64,000 nucleotides of DNA. Origin: an uncultured Bacillota bacterium. Its GTDB lineage: Bacteria > Bacillota > Clostridia > Peptostreptococcales > Anaerovoracaceae. The DNA is taken from contig CAKMKG010000013.1 of NCBI GenBank assembly GCA_927441425.1, positions 1-64,000 of the forward strand. Reading direction: 5' to 3'. The notes under the pieces are model-generated. The model worked only from the letters and a program-made list of their open reading frames with translations. It did not search any database and had not been told where the DNA came from. Shown piece after piece: positions 25,038 through 34,996 of the stretch. The translations under genes and the position numbers were made by a program. The stretch's first letter is position 1; each line of letters starts with the position of its first letter.

Positions 25038-27257
25038 ATGATAGAGATACTAGGATTGATCGCAGAAGTGATTTACCATAACAAGGATAATTACTATACG
25101 ATAGCTGTCGTTGAAAGTGGGGAGGAACAGATCACAGTCGTAGGTTATCTGCCAACGGCGGACAGGGGCAGAGTATACCGTTTTCGGGGGCTCTGGAAAA
25201 CCCATTCCACCTATGGAGAACAGTTCAGCTTTACCGAGTATGAAGAAGAAATGCCCAACACCCATGAAGGGATTGAGGGTTTTCTTGCATCAGGAGTTCT
25301 GAAGGGCATCGGAAAGAAAACAGCTGCGGCCATCGTCAGAAAATTTGGAGCAGAAACCTTTGAAATCATCGAAAAGGAACCTCATCGGTTGATCGAGGTA
25401 GAAGGCATCGGTGAAAAAAAGGCGGCCTCCGTTTCTGAGGCATTTCTCGCCCATAAGGAATTTGCCGAGATAACCTTATTCTTTCAGCAGTTCGGTATTG
25501 CCCCACCCTATGCAATGAAGCTCTATAAGGTTTATGGCGCCGACACCATCCAGGCGGTAACGGAAAATCCCTACCAGCTTGTGGATGATGTTTTTGGTAT
25601 CGGCTTTAAAAAAGCAGATAAAATCGCCGAGAAGATGGGCGTCGGAAAGGACTCGGAGTATCGAATTCGGAGCGGGATCAAATATGCCCTCTGGCTTTTC
25701 CTCAATGAAGGCCATACCTACGTACCGCAGAAGCTTTACTGCGAAAGCGCGGCGGAATTATTGGAGGTGGGCACGGAGCAGGTATATGAGATGCTGATCC
25801 AGCTTGCTTTTGAGGGCGAGGTACATATTGAAAATCTGGAAGACAGAGCTGTCGTGTTCTCCATGCCATATTTTGCGGCGGAACAGAATGTCTGCAAATG
25901 CTTGGTCGCCCTTAATAATGCGGGACTAAAGCCGGTCAGCAACAACGTGGATCAGCTTATCTCCATCACGGAAGAGGAGACTGGAATCCGGCTTTCGGAA
26001 AACCAGAAATATGCAGTGAAGGCCTCTCTCCAAAATGGGGTGTCCGTTATTACGGGTGGCCCCGGAACAGGGAAAACAACAATTATCAATACCATTATGA
26101 AAATATTCGAGCACAGCGGTTTTGCAACCGCCATCGCAGCACCTACGGGCAGAGCGGCAAAGCGAATCACCGAGACCTCAGGCTATGAAGCTTCAACCAT
26201 CCATCGCTTACTGGAATACTATTATTCCGAAGGTGAGGATACCATGCGCTTTGGTAAAACCGGTGAGGATCCGCTGCAGTTCGATGCCATCATCATCGAC
26301 GAAGCATCCATGATTGATATTTTACTGATGAACGGACTCCTGAATGCGATCAAGCCGGGAACCAGGCTGATCGTGGTAGGAGATGCAGACCAGCTTCCCT
26401 CTGTCGGGGCAGGAAATGTGCTGAGAGATATGATCGACAGCGAAGTGATCTATTCCGTCAAGCTGACGGAAATATACCGTCAGGCAAAGGAAAGCCTCAT
26501 TGTAGTCAATGCACATAAGATCAATCGGGGAGAATATCCAGACTGCAACGAAAAGGATAAGGATTTCTTTCTGCTGCGAAAGAAGAGCGAGAAGGAGATG
26601 CTGGACACCATAAAGGACCTGTGCGTGAAACGGCTGCCCGAATACTATCGAGGCTGTGATGCCATACGGGATATGCAGGTGCTTACGCCGGTGCGAAGAG
26701 GTCTCCTGGGCAGTATCAATCTGAACAAAGAGCTTCAGAAGGTGCTGAATCCATCGTCTGAGCGGCTTTCGGAAAAAAGCTTTGGAGACCGCATCTTCCG
26801 AGAGCATGACAAGGTGATGCAGATCAGGAATAACTACCAGATGGAATGGAAGCGTCTTGAGGATTTCACGGAGGGCCAGGGCGTCTTCAATGGTGATGTG
26901 GGATATATCCAGACAATCGACAAGGAATTCAACGAAATTACTGTGGTTTACGATGATAATCGTTATGTAAAATATGATTTTTCCCAGCTTGACGAGATTG
27001 AGCTTGCCTACGCAGTGACTGTTCACAAAAGCCAGGGTAGCGAATTTCCCATCGTCATCATGCCCGTATCCTGGTTCCCACCCATGCTTGCAACAAGAAA
27101 CCTCCTTTATACAGCGGTCACCCGAGGCAAAAGAGCCGTCATTCTGGTGGGGTCGGAGAGTAAAATGCACGCCATGGTTGACAATAACAGGATTACCGAA
27201 CGGTATTCAGGACTGGCGGTACGGCTGAAGGCCTTCCTGATAGAGGGCAGAATATAG
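25038..27257 (+). CDS. recD2: RecD2-type ATP-dependent DNA helicase
   Basis: A 739-residue SF1B helicase. The N-terminal part has helix-hairpin-helix-like segments (GVLKGIGKKTAAAIVRKFG near 90), as in RecD2 proteins that act without RecBC. Helicase motif I GGPGTGKTT is near 339, motif II IIDEASMID near 422, motif III VVGDADQLPSVGAGNVL near 448, and motif V/VI YAVTVHKSQGSEF and YTAVTRGKR near 660-695. It unwinds DNA 5' to 3' and supports repair and fork stability. Confidence 0.94.
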   Translation: MIEILGLIAEVIYHNKDNYYTIAVVESGEEQITVVGYLPTADRGRVYRFRGLWKTHSTYGEQFSFTEYEEEMPNTHEGIEGFLASGVLKGIGKKTAAAIVRKFGAETFEIIEKEPHRLIEVEGIGEKKAASVSEAFLAHKEFAEITLFFQQFGIAPPYAMKLYKVYGADTIQAVTENPYQLVDDVFGIGFKKADKIAEKMGVGKDSEYRIRSGIKYALWLFLNEGHTYVPQKLYCESAAELLEVGTEQVYEMLIQLAFEGEVHIENLEDRAVVFSMPYFAAEQNVCKCLVALNNAGLKPVSNNVDQLISITEEETGIRLSENQKYAVKASLQNGVSVITGGPGTGKTTIINTIMKIFEHSGFATAIAAPTGRAAKRITETSGYEASTIHRLLEYYYSEGEDTMRFGKTGEDPLQFDAIIIDEASMIDILLMNGLLNAIKPGTRLIVVGDADQLPSVGAGNVLRDMIDSEVIYSVKLTEIYRQAKESLIVVNAHKINRGEYPDCNEKDKDFFLLRKKSEKEMLDTIKDLCVKRLPEYYRGCDAIRDMQVLTPVRRGLLGSINLNKELQKVLNPSSERLSEKSFGDRIFREHDKVMQIRNNYQMEWKRLEDFTEGQGVFNGDVGYIQTIDKEFNEITVVYDDNRYVKYDFSQLDEIELAYAVTVHKSQGSEFPIVIMPVSWFPPMLATRNLLYTAVTRGKRAVILVGSESKMHAMVDNNRITERYSGLAVRLKAFLIEGRI

Positions 27258-27284
27258 GGGATTGGGGATTGGAGGATTCTGGAT

Positions 27285-28067
27285 ATGAAGGGGATTCTGT
27301 CGACTTTGGGGGAGGGGTTTCTCGATTTAATTTATCCATCTAACATATATTGCATCTGTTGTGGGAATATTATAGATGACAGTAGGCCTTACGCCCTTTG
27401 TGACGCCTGTGTCAGAGCGCTGAAATGGGCAAATGAGAGAACTTGCAGCCACTGTGGGAAGCGCCTTCAGGAGGACTACGGTTCTGATCTGTGCACCGAT
27501 TGCGCCGGTGGGGAGCATGTCTTCGAAAAGGGCTTTACCTGTGTAGAGTACGGCGCAGCGGAGAGGGAATTGCTCCATCGGTTCAAGTATAAGGAAGAGG
27601 CTTACTTGGGAAGGAAACTGGCGGCGATGATGTATGACCGGATTCAGGTCGAGGAGTTAGAGCCGGACTTGATCCTTCCTGTTCCAATGTTCCGACGTAA
27701 GGTAAGGCAGAGGGGATACAACCAGGCTGCAGTTTTGGCGGCGAGCCTTGCAAAATACATGGAGTGTCCCTATGCTGGGCAACTTCTGGTCCGCATCGTG
27801 GAAACGGAAGCCATGAGCCGGCTGGGAGCATTGGGAAGAAGAAGAAATATCCGAGAGGTTTTTTCCGTACCCCGCAATAAAATCGATCAACTGACAGGAA
27901 AGACCATTCTTTTGGTAGATGATATCTATACCACCGGCAGCACAGTAGACGCCTGCTCCTCGGTATTGCTGGAGGCCGGTGCTGCCCGGGTTTTTGTTTT
28001 AACCTTTGCCTCCGGAGCGAATCTTACAAGAGCAGAAGGCAGCACTTTTGAAGCAGACAGAAATTGA
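27285..28067 (+). CDS. ComF family protein
   Basis: A 260-residue protein with a four-Cys zinc-ribbon-like N-terminus (CICCGN, CDAC, CSHCGK, CTDC within the first 75 residues) and a C-terminal phosphoribosyltransferase fold with the PRPP loop ILLVDDIYTTGSTVDAC near 205. ComF takes part in uptake of transforming DNA in competent bacteria; in non-competent species its role is uncertain. It closes the yhaM-cca-recD2-comF run, 27 nt after recD2, with GGAGG upstream of ATG 27285. Confidence 0.9.
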   Translation: MKGILSTLGEGFLDLIYPSNIYCICCGNIIDDSRPYALCDACVRALKWANERTCSHCGKRLQEDYGSDLCTDCAGGEHVFEKGFTCVEYGAAERELLHRFKYKEEAYLGRKLAAMMYDRIQVEELEPDLILPVPMFRRKVRQRGYNQAAVLAASLAKYMECPYAGQLLVRIVETEAMSRLGALGRRRNIREVFSVPRNKIDQLTGKTILLVDDIYTTGSTVDACSSVLLEAGAARVFVLTFASGANLTRAEGSTFEADRN

Positions 28068-28119
28068 GCCGGGGAGGTTGTCCTGAAAAAATTGTGTAAG
28101 TCCGGATAGAACAGGGTAT

Positions 28120-28320
28120 ATACAGATTAAATATTAGAGCCGCTTAGGTCTGTGGTTGAAAGTCCAAGCCAGCTACGGGCAAAAGGACCCACGTAAGCTG
28201 GACCGCAAAGCGGCAGTGATCATGGCGTAGCTTAGATGTAAGTCCTTATTGAGAAACTCAAAAGGCGGGTGTGGGGTCAAAGACCAGGTCAGCTAAGCGG
28301 TTCCAATATCTAATTTGTAT
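28120..28320 (+). ncRNA. raiA-type structured noncoding RNA
   Basis: About 200 nt, closed by a 28-bp terminal helix with a few G-U pairs and mismatches: 28120-28147 (including CCGCTTAG) pairs with 28293-28320 (CTAAGCGG). The inside is GC-rich and contains GAAAGTCC, several short helices such as CCAGCT / AGCTGG, and no credible reading frame. Position upstream of the hibernation factor gene in a clostridial genome, size and closing helix fit the raiA motif described by comparative genomics in Firmicutes. The assignment is by eye; a covariance model search would settle it. Confidence 0.75.
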
Positions 28321-28350
28321 CTACAATAAAACCCAGTTTTTCGACACCGT

Positions 28351-28568
28351 TTATCCACAACTCTGAAATTACTGTTTTAAAGAGCAAAAAAAATAAAAAA
28401 GAAAGGAAAAGAAAATTGGTGAATATTTATAAGTCGTTAAATGCGTTGGAAACAAATGAATGAGGCGGTTGAAACGTAATATTGATGCATAAATATTTAT
28501 AATCCTGTACGAATATTTTATCCACTATCAGAAGCTCTGTTTTTCAATTATACACAGACTTATCCACA
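28351..28568 (+). other. Cluster of four DnaA-box sequences in an AT-rich gap
   Basis: Between the raiA-like RNA and hpf (28326-28764, no gene seen) four same-strand matches to the DnaA box TTATNCACA occur: TTATCCACA at 28351, TTATCCACT at 28518, TTATACACA at 28548 and TTATCCACA at 28560. The last three lie within 51 bp. No dnaA or dnaN is nearby, so this may be a DnaA-titrating or DnaA-regulated site rather than the main origin. Confidence 0.5.
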
Positions 28569-28764
28569 ATATCAACAGCTTAGATTATAAATTTGAAACG
28601 GCTTAAATTGGCACTTCTTGAAAGGGATTGTCAGAATTGATGATAACATGTCGATGAATGTTGTTTGAATAATTATTTTCCTTTGAAAAAGAGGAATGGC
28701 ATGGGTTTTGTAGTATACAATCTTAAGATAATTCTAATCTTAAATGCTATAGGGGGTGCACTAA

Positions 28765-29295
28765 ATGAAAGTTATCATTACGAGCAAAAACATGAATGCC
28801 AGTGACCATCTGAAACAGACAATCGAATCTAAGCTGGATCGGCTTGGAAAGTATTTCTCCAGCGATATTGTAGCGAATGTCACCTTGTCCACGGAGAAAG
28901 GAAGGCAAAAGATAGAAGCGACGATTAATGCTAAGGGGACTATCTTTCGGGCGGAAGAAACGACAAATGATGCTTACAATGGTGTGGACAGAGTTGTTGA
29001 AAAACTATCTTCACAGATGTCGAGATTTAAAACAAAGCTCCAGCGCAAACACAAGGATAATAATGAACTGAAGTTTGCGGATCTGCCGGAAATTGCAGGT
29101 GAGGAGCTTGAAGAATTGAGGGTTGTAAGAAAGAAAAAGTTTGATCTGATGCCGATGTCCGTTGATGAAGCCGTTATGCAGATGGAGCTTTTAGAGCATA
29201 CATTCTTTGTGTTTCTCAACATGGAATCCGATGCGGTCAACGTGGTTTATAAAAGAAAGGATAACGATTACGGTTTATTGGAAACACGTTATTAG
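28765..29295 (+). CDS. hpf: Ribosome hibernation promoting factor, long form
   Basis: A 176-residue protein: N-terminal ribosome-binding domain (1-105, beginning MKVIITSKNMNASDHLKQTI) and a C-terminal dimerisation domain (about 120-176, KKKFDLMPMSVDEAVMQMELLEHTFFVFLN) typical of long HPF. It joins two 70S ribosomes into inactive 100S dimers in stationary phase. AGGGGGTG lies upstream of ATG 28765. Monocistronic, with a terminator 19 nt after the stop. It lies 445 nt downstream of the raiA-type RNA. Confidence 0.96.
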   Translation: MKVIITSKNMNASDHLKQTIESKLDRLGKYFSSDIVANVTLSTEKGRQKIEATINAKGTIFRAEETTNDAYNGVDRVVEKLSSQMSRFKTKLQRKHKDNNELKFADLPEIAGEELEELRVVRKKKFDLMPMSVDEAVMQMELLEHTFFVFLNMESDAVNVVYKRKDNDYGLLETRY

Positions 29296-29313
29296 ACTTA
29301 TACAAAAATTTCG

Positions 29314-29342
29314 GAGACGGTTGATAAAACCGTCTCTTTTTT
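29314..29342 (+). terminator. Terminator of hpf
   Basis: GAGACGGTT / AACCGTCTC (29314-29322 with 29328-29336) followed by six T. Confidence 0.92.
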
Positions 29343-29412
29343 AGCTAACAGGAAATAGCTTTTCCTACAGCAAATCCTTTCATATTACAATAATATTTCT
29401 CCTTGAAACCTA

Positions 29413-29441
29413 TTGAATTCCAGCACTTTTTTAGGTACAAT
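29413..29441 (+). promoter_or_regulatory. Promoter of the cdaA operon
   Basis: TTGAAT at 29413, 17-bp spacer, TACAAT at 29436, 33 nt before the cdaA start. Confidence 0.7.
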
Positions 29442-29473
29442 AAAGAATAGATTAATTAAGGGAGCAGAGAGGT

Positions 29474-30322
29474 ATGTCAGAAATATTTAATAACATTATT
29501 TCCGGCGTGGGGATCACAGATGTCATAGATGTAGCCATCGTGGCTTTTGTGATCTATAAAGTCTTGGGATTTATCAGGGAAACCAGAGCATTGCAGCTTG
29601 TAAAAGGGCTGCTGATTTTGGTTGTGATCACAGTACTGTCCGATCAGTTTAATCTCTATACATTGAATTGGATTCTTAGAAATACGCTGCAGCTGGGTGT
29701 CATCGCACTGGTCATCGTGTTCCAGCCTGAGCTCCGGCGTGCACTGGAATATGTAGGCCGAAGCAAATTTATCACCCCACAGTTTGCACAAATGGATAAG
29801 GAAAGAGTGAAGGTGATCACCGCGGCGATTATTAAAGCGGTGGATTACTTCTCATCTAATAAAATTGGCGCACTGATTATTATGGAACGGGAAACGATCC
29901 TGAATGATATTGCAGAAACAGGAACCAAGATTGATGCGGAAATTTCTACAGAGCTCTTGGGAAATATATTTTATGTCGGTGCACCCCTTCATGACGGAGC
30001 AACCATTGTCCGGGGAGATAGAGTATATGCAGCAGGCTGTGTGCTGCCGCTGACGCAAAGCAAGACGCTGAGCAAGGAGCTGGGGACCAGGCACAGGGCA
30101 GGCATTGGGATCACAGAGAACTCCGACGCCATCGCCATTATCGTGTCGGAAGAGACCGGCATCATTTCCGTCGCTGTAGATGGGAAGCTGTCGAGATTCC
30201 TTGATATCAAGACCGTGGAAAAGACACTGCTCAATATCTATCTGAGCCAGCTACATGTGGAGAAGGTTAAGGTTCCTTTTTTGGATAAAATATTAAGGAG
30301 GCGCAAGGATGCTGAACAGTAA
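29474..30322 (+). CDS. cdaA: Diadenylate cyclase CdaA
   Basis: A 282-residue membrane enzyme that makes cyclic di-AMP from two ATP. Three hydrophobic N-terminal segments (about 12-100) precede a DAC domain whose catalytic motifs LHDGATIV (near 173) and GTRHRAGIGITE (near 203) are intact. c-di-AMP controls potassium and osmolyte transport and cell wall state. AGGGAGCAGAGAGG precedes ATG 29474. It starts the conserved Firmicute operon cdaA-cdaR-glmM, here extended by glmS, tying c-di-AMP to peptidoglycan precursor synthesis. Confidence 0.96.
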   Translation: MSEIFNNIISGVGITDVIDVAIVAFVIYKVLGFIRETRALQLVKGLLILVVITVLSDQFNLYTLNWILRNTLQLGVIALVIVFQPELRRALEYVGRSKFITPQFAQMDKERVKVITAAIIKAVDYFSSNKIGALIIMERETILNDIAETGTKIDAEISTELLGNIFYVGAPLHDGATIVRGDRVYAAGCVLPLTQSKTLSKELGTRHRAGIGITENSDAIAIIVSEETGIISVAVDGKLSRFLDIKTVEKTLLNIYLSQLHVEKVKVPFLDKILRRRKDAEQ

Positions 30323-31511
30323 TACCTTTTACAAAATTGTATCGGTTCTGGTCGCGATTGTCCTATGGGCCTATGTTATTGAAGTTACCGAACCGGTGAA
30401 AAAACAGACAATTCAAGATGTACCTGTTCAGCTCCTGAATGAGGAGAGCCTGGCCGCCACAGGACTTGCCCTTTCCGGAGAGGCGAGCTATACGGTGGAC
30501 GTGGAAATACAGGCAAAAAGGGCGGAGTTAACCAAGATTTCTGCCGGGGATATCCTTGCAGAGGCAAATCTGTTCGGTTACAGTATGGGGAAAAACTATA
30601 TCCCCGTGACGGTGACTGCTCCCGAAAACATCACGATCATTGCCGTGAATCCGATCAAAATCGATGTGGTGATCGAAGAGCTTGTTGAGGTTGCAAAACC
30701 CATCAGGATAACTTTTGCGGGCCAATTTGATGATGGGGTCGAGGCGGGACAAGTCACAACCCAACCGGAAGTGATCCAGGTTTCCGGTGCGAAATCGGAA
30801 GTGAGCGCTGTGGCATATGTGAAAGCCGAAGTGAATACATCGAGTCTGACTGCCGAGGGCAGCACCATACAGGCAAAGGCAGTCGCAGTGAACCGGGAGG
30901 GCGATGTAGTTCAAAATGTCAGACTGTCGTCGGCATTTGTGGACGTGACTGCAAGACTCTCTCAGGTGAAAGAGGTACCTCTGACAGTTGAGATTACGGG
31001 AGAAGTAGATCCGATTTATGATATAACAAACCTGGATATACCGAACAGGGTTAAGATAAAGGGAGCACCGGCTGCTTTGACACAGATCACAGGTCTAACG
31101 GCGGCAGCCATCGATATCAGTGCGGTTTCCAGCACTTCTAAGCTTCCCCTTGAGATCGTACTTCCGGAAGGCGTCGAATTTGCCACCGGATATGAAGCCC
31201 TCACCGTGGAGATTTCCGTCAAGCCGGTAGCGACAAAACAGTTCACCTATTCTGCCGACGAAATCCGGTTGGAAGGGATTGACGGAGTTTCCAATATTAC
31301 GATCACAACCCCCCAGATTACAGTTAACGCATCCGGCAGCGAGATGGTAATTGCCGGACTGGTAAAAGAGGATTTGGAACTTTATCTTGCGCTGGATGCT
31401 GAATCATTGATTTCCGCAACCGCAAAAGTACAGGTTCGTTATAATAAACAGCTTGGGCATATCGCAGTGGATCCGGAGGAGGTTCACATCACATTAAACG
31501 AGACTGAATAG
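30309..31511 (+). CDS. cdaR: CdaR, YbbR-domain regulator of CdaA
   Basis: A 400-residue protein with one N-terminal membrane helix (about 8-24) and four extracellular YbbR-type beta domains of about 80-90 residues each (from about 35, 120, 210 and 300). CdaR binds CdaA at the membrane and tunes c-di-AMP synthesis. The gene overlaps cdaA by 14 nt, indicating translational coupling and stoichiometric production. Confidence 0.94.
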   Translation: MLNSNTFYKIVSVLVAIVLWAYVIEVTEPVKKQTIQDVPVQLLNEESLAATGLALSGEASYTVDVEIQAKRAELTKISAGDILAEANLFGYSMGKNYIPVTVTAPENITIIAVNPIKIDVVIEELVEVAKPIRITFAGQFDDGVEAGQVTTQPEVIQVSGAKSEVSAVAYVKAEVNTSSLTAEGSTIQAKAVAVNREGDVVQNVRLSSAFVDVTARLSQVKEVPLTVEITGEVDPIYDITNLDIPNRVKIKGAPAALTQITGLTAAAIDISAVSSTSKLPLEIVLPEGVEFATGYEALTVEISVKPVATKQFTYSADEIRLEGIDGVSNITITTPQITVNASGSEMVIAGLVKEDLELYLALDAESLISATAKVQVRYNKQLGHIAVDPEEVHITLNETE

Positions 31512-31520
31512 GAGTAAATA

Positions 31521-32870
31521 ATGGGCAGACTTTTTGGAACTGACGGAGTAAGGGGCATCGCGAATTCAGAGCTGACACCTGAACTCGCGTTTAATCTTGG
31601 CAAGGCCGGAGCGTATGTTCTGAGCAAGGATCAGCAAAGACCGGTGGTACTCATCGCGAAGGATACAAGAATATCGGGAGATATGCTTGAGGATGCAATC
31701 AGCGCAGGAATTCTAGCAATGGGTGGAAATGTGATCAAGGCAGGAGTCCTTCCGACCCCTGCCGTAGCATATCTGGTTCGATATTTCAAGGCCGATGCAG
31801 GCGTGGTCATCTCCGCATCTCATAATCCCTTCGAATATAACGGGATTAAATTTTTCAATGGGGAAGGCTTTAAATTGGATGATGACATTGAAGACGAGAT
31901 CGAAGATATCATTCTTAGGAACATTGATGTAAATAGTCATATCACCGGCGATAAGCTGGGACGCTGTCTGGAAGCGGAAGAAGATGCCCTTACCCTGTAT
32001 GCGGATTTTCTGAAAAGTACCATTGATACTGATCTCAAGGATATGAAGCTGATCATCGACTGCGCCAACGGAGCAGCTTATCGGGTGGCGGAGAAGGTTT
32101 TCCATGAGCTCGGCGCCGATGTTACGGCGATCCACAATGACCCGAATGGAGTCAATATTAATGAACGCTGTGGCTCAACCCATCCGGCGGAACTGCAGAG
32201 ATTGGTATTATCTTCAAAAGCGGATTTGGGGTTGGCCTTTGACGGTGATGCAGACAGACTGATTGCTGTTGACGAGCTGGGCCGCCTGATCGACGGAGAC
32301 AAGATGATCTATATCTGCACAAAGATGTTGAAGGAGGGCAATCAGCTTCCCGGAGATAAGGTGACTGCTACGGTCATGAGCAACCTCGGCTTCCATCGTG
32401 CCATCGAAAGCATCAACTGCAACGTGGAGACAACACAAGTGGGAGACCGTTATGTGTTGGAAAGCATGTTGAAAACGGGCTGCGCCATCGGTGGAGAACA
32501 ATCGGGACACATTATCTTTTTAAACCTCACGACCACGGGAGACGGGATTCTTTCAGCGCTGCAGCTAATCAAAGCCATTAAAACATCAGGTGTAAAGCCT
32601 TCCATTCTGGCGGATGAAGTAACCATTTATCCTCAGGTGCTGAAGAATGCAAAAATAAAAAATGAAAATAAGAAAAAATATATGACCGACCCGGAGATCA
32701 GCAGTGAAATCAAGAGATTGGAAGGTATCATGGCTGGTGAAGGCAGAGTACTGATCCGCCCATCCGGTACAGAACCACTGGTCAGGGTTATGATAGAGGG
32801 TAAGGATATTGAACAGATCACAAAGCTGGCAGAAAATCTGGCATCTTTGCTGACAAAAAGATTTGGATAG
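31521..32870 (+). CDS. glmM: Phosphoglucosamine mutase
   Basis: A 449-residue enzyme converting glucosamine-6-phosphate to glucosamine-1-phosphate for UDP-GlcNAc. The start MGRLFGTDGVRGIAN, the phosphoserine loop VISASHNPFEYNG near 96-108, the magnesium loop AFDGDADRLIAVD near 238 and the phosphate-binding RPSGTEPLVRVMIEG near 414 are all present. Third gene of the cdaA operon, 9 nt after cdaR. In B. subtilis GlmM also binds and inhibits CdaA. Confidence 0.97.
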   Translation: MGRLFGTDGVRGIANSELTPELAFNLGKAGAYVLSKDQQRPVVLIAKDTRISGDMLEDAISAGILAMGGNVIKAGVLPTPAVAYLVRYFKADAGVVISASHNPFEYNGIKFFNGEGFKLDDDIEDEIEDIILRNIDVNSHITGDKLGRCLEAEEDALTLYADFLKSTIDTDLKDMKLIIDCANGAAYRVAEKVFHELGADVTAIHNDPNGVNINERCGSTHPAELQRLVLSSKADLGLAFDGDADRLIAVDELGRLIDGDKMIYICTKMLKEGNQLPGDKVTATVMSNLGFHRAIESINCNVETTQVGDRYVLESMLKTGCAIGGEQSGHIIFLNLTTTGDGILSALQLIKAIKTSGVKPSILADEVTIYPQVLKNAKIKNENKKKYMTDPEISSEIKRLEGIMAGEGRVLIRPSGTEPLVRVMIEGKDIEQITKLAENLASLLTKRFG

Positions 32871-32882
32871 GGGGAACTTCAT

Positions 32883-34712
<1,830 letters not shown>

Positions 34713-34716
34713 AGCT

Positions 34717-34737
34717 GGCAAACAAGGTGATCTACAT
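34717..34737 (+). repeat. Downstream copy of a 21-bp glmS segment
   Basis: GGCAAACAAGG plus TGATCTACAT, found inside glmS at 34556-34576, is repeated exactly just after its stop, 161 bp away. It looks like the scar of a partial duplication. Confidence 0.7.
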
Positions 34738-34778
34738 TGTGAGTTATAATATAACTTGTCATACCAATGATAATAATG

Positions 34779-34818
34779 GGGGCTGTCTCGATATCGTTTT
34801 GAGACAGCCTCTTTTTTT
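34779..34818 (+). terminator. Terminator of the cdaA-glmS operon
   Basis: GGCTGTCTC / GAGACAGCC (34781-34789 with 34801-34809), then seven T. Confidence 0.93.
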
Positions 34819-34996
34819 ATAGGTACGTATATCAAATCCAAGAGTTTTTACACTGTTACAAAGTATACACTGAAGAAATCTATTAACGGAGCCAAAACAT
34901 AAAGGCAAAGGCCCGGTTTTAGTCTTCTAACTGCTGTTCATTGTTCTGGAAGTATTATATAATACAATAATGAAAAGCTATTAAGGGAGATTAACA

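Noticed and set aside
26322..27170. 282-codon minus-strand frame opposite recD2
   Set aside because: It lies entirely within the well-supported helicase gene and has no recognisable domain.
28118..28568. Chromosomal origin of replication
   Set aside because: DnaA boxes are present, but there is no dnaA, dnaN or clear unwinding element nearby, so only a DnaA-box cluster is reported.
32871..32882. glmS ribozyme
   Set aside because: The space before glmS is only 12 nt.
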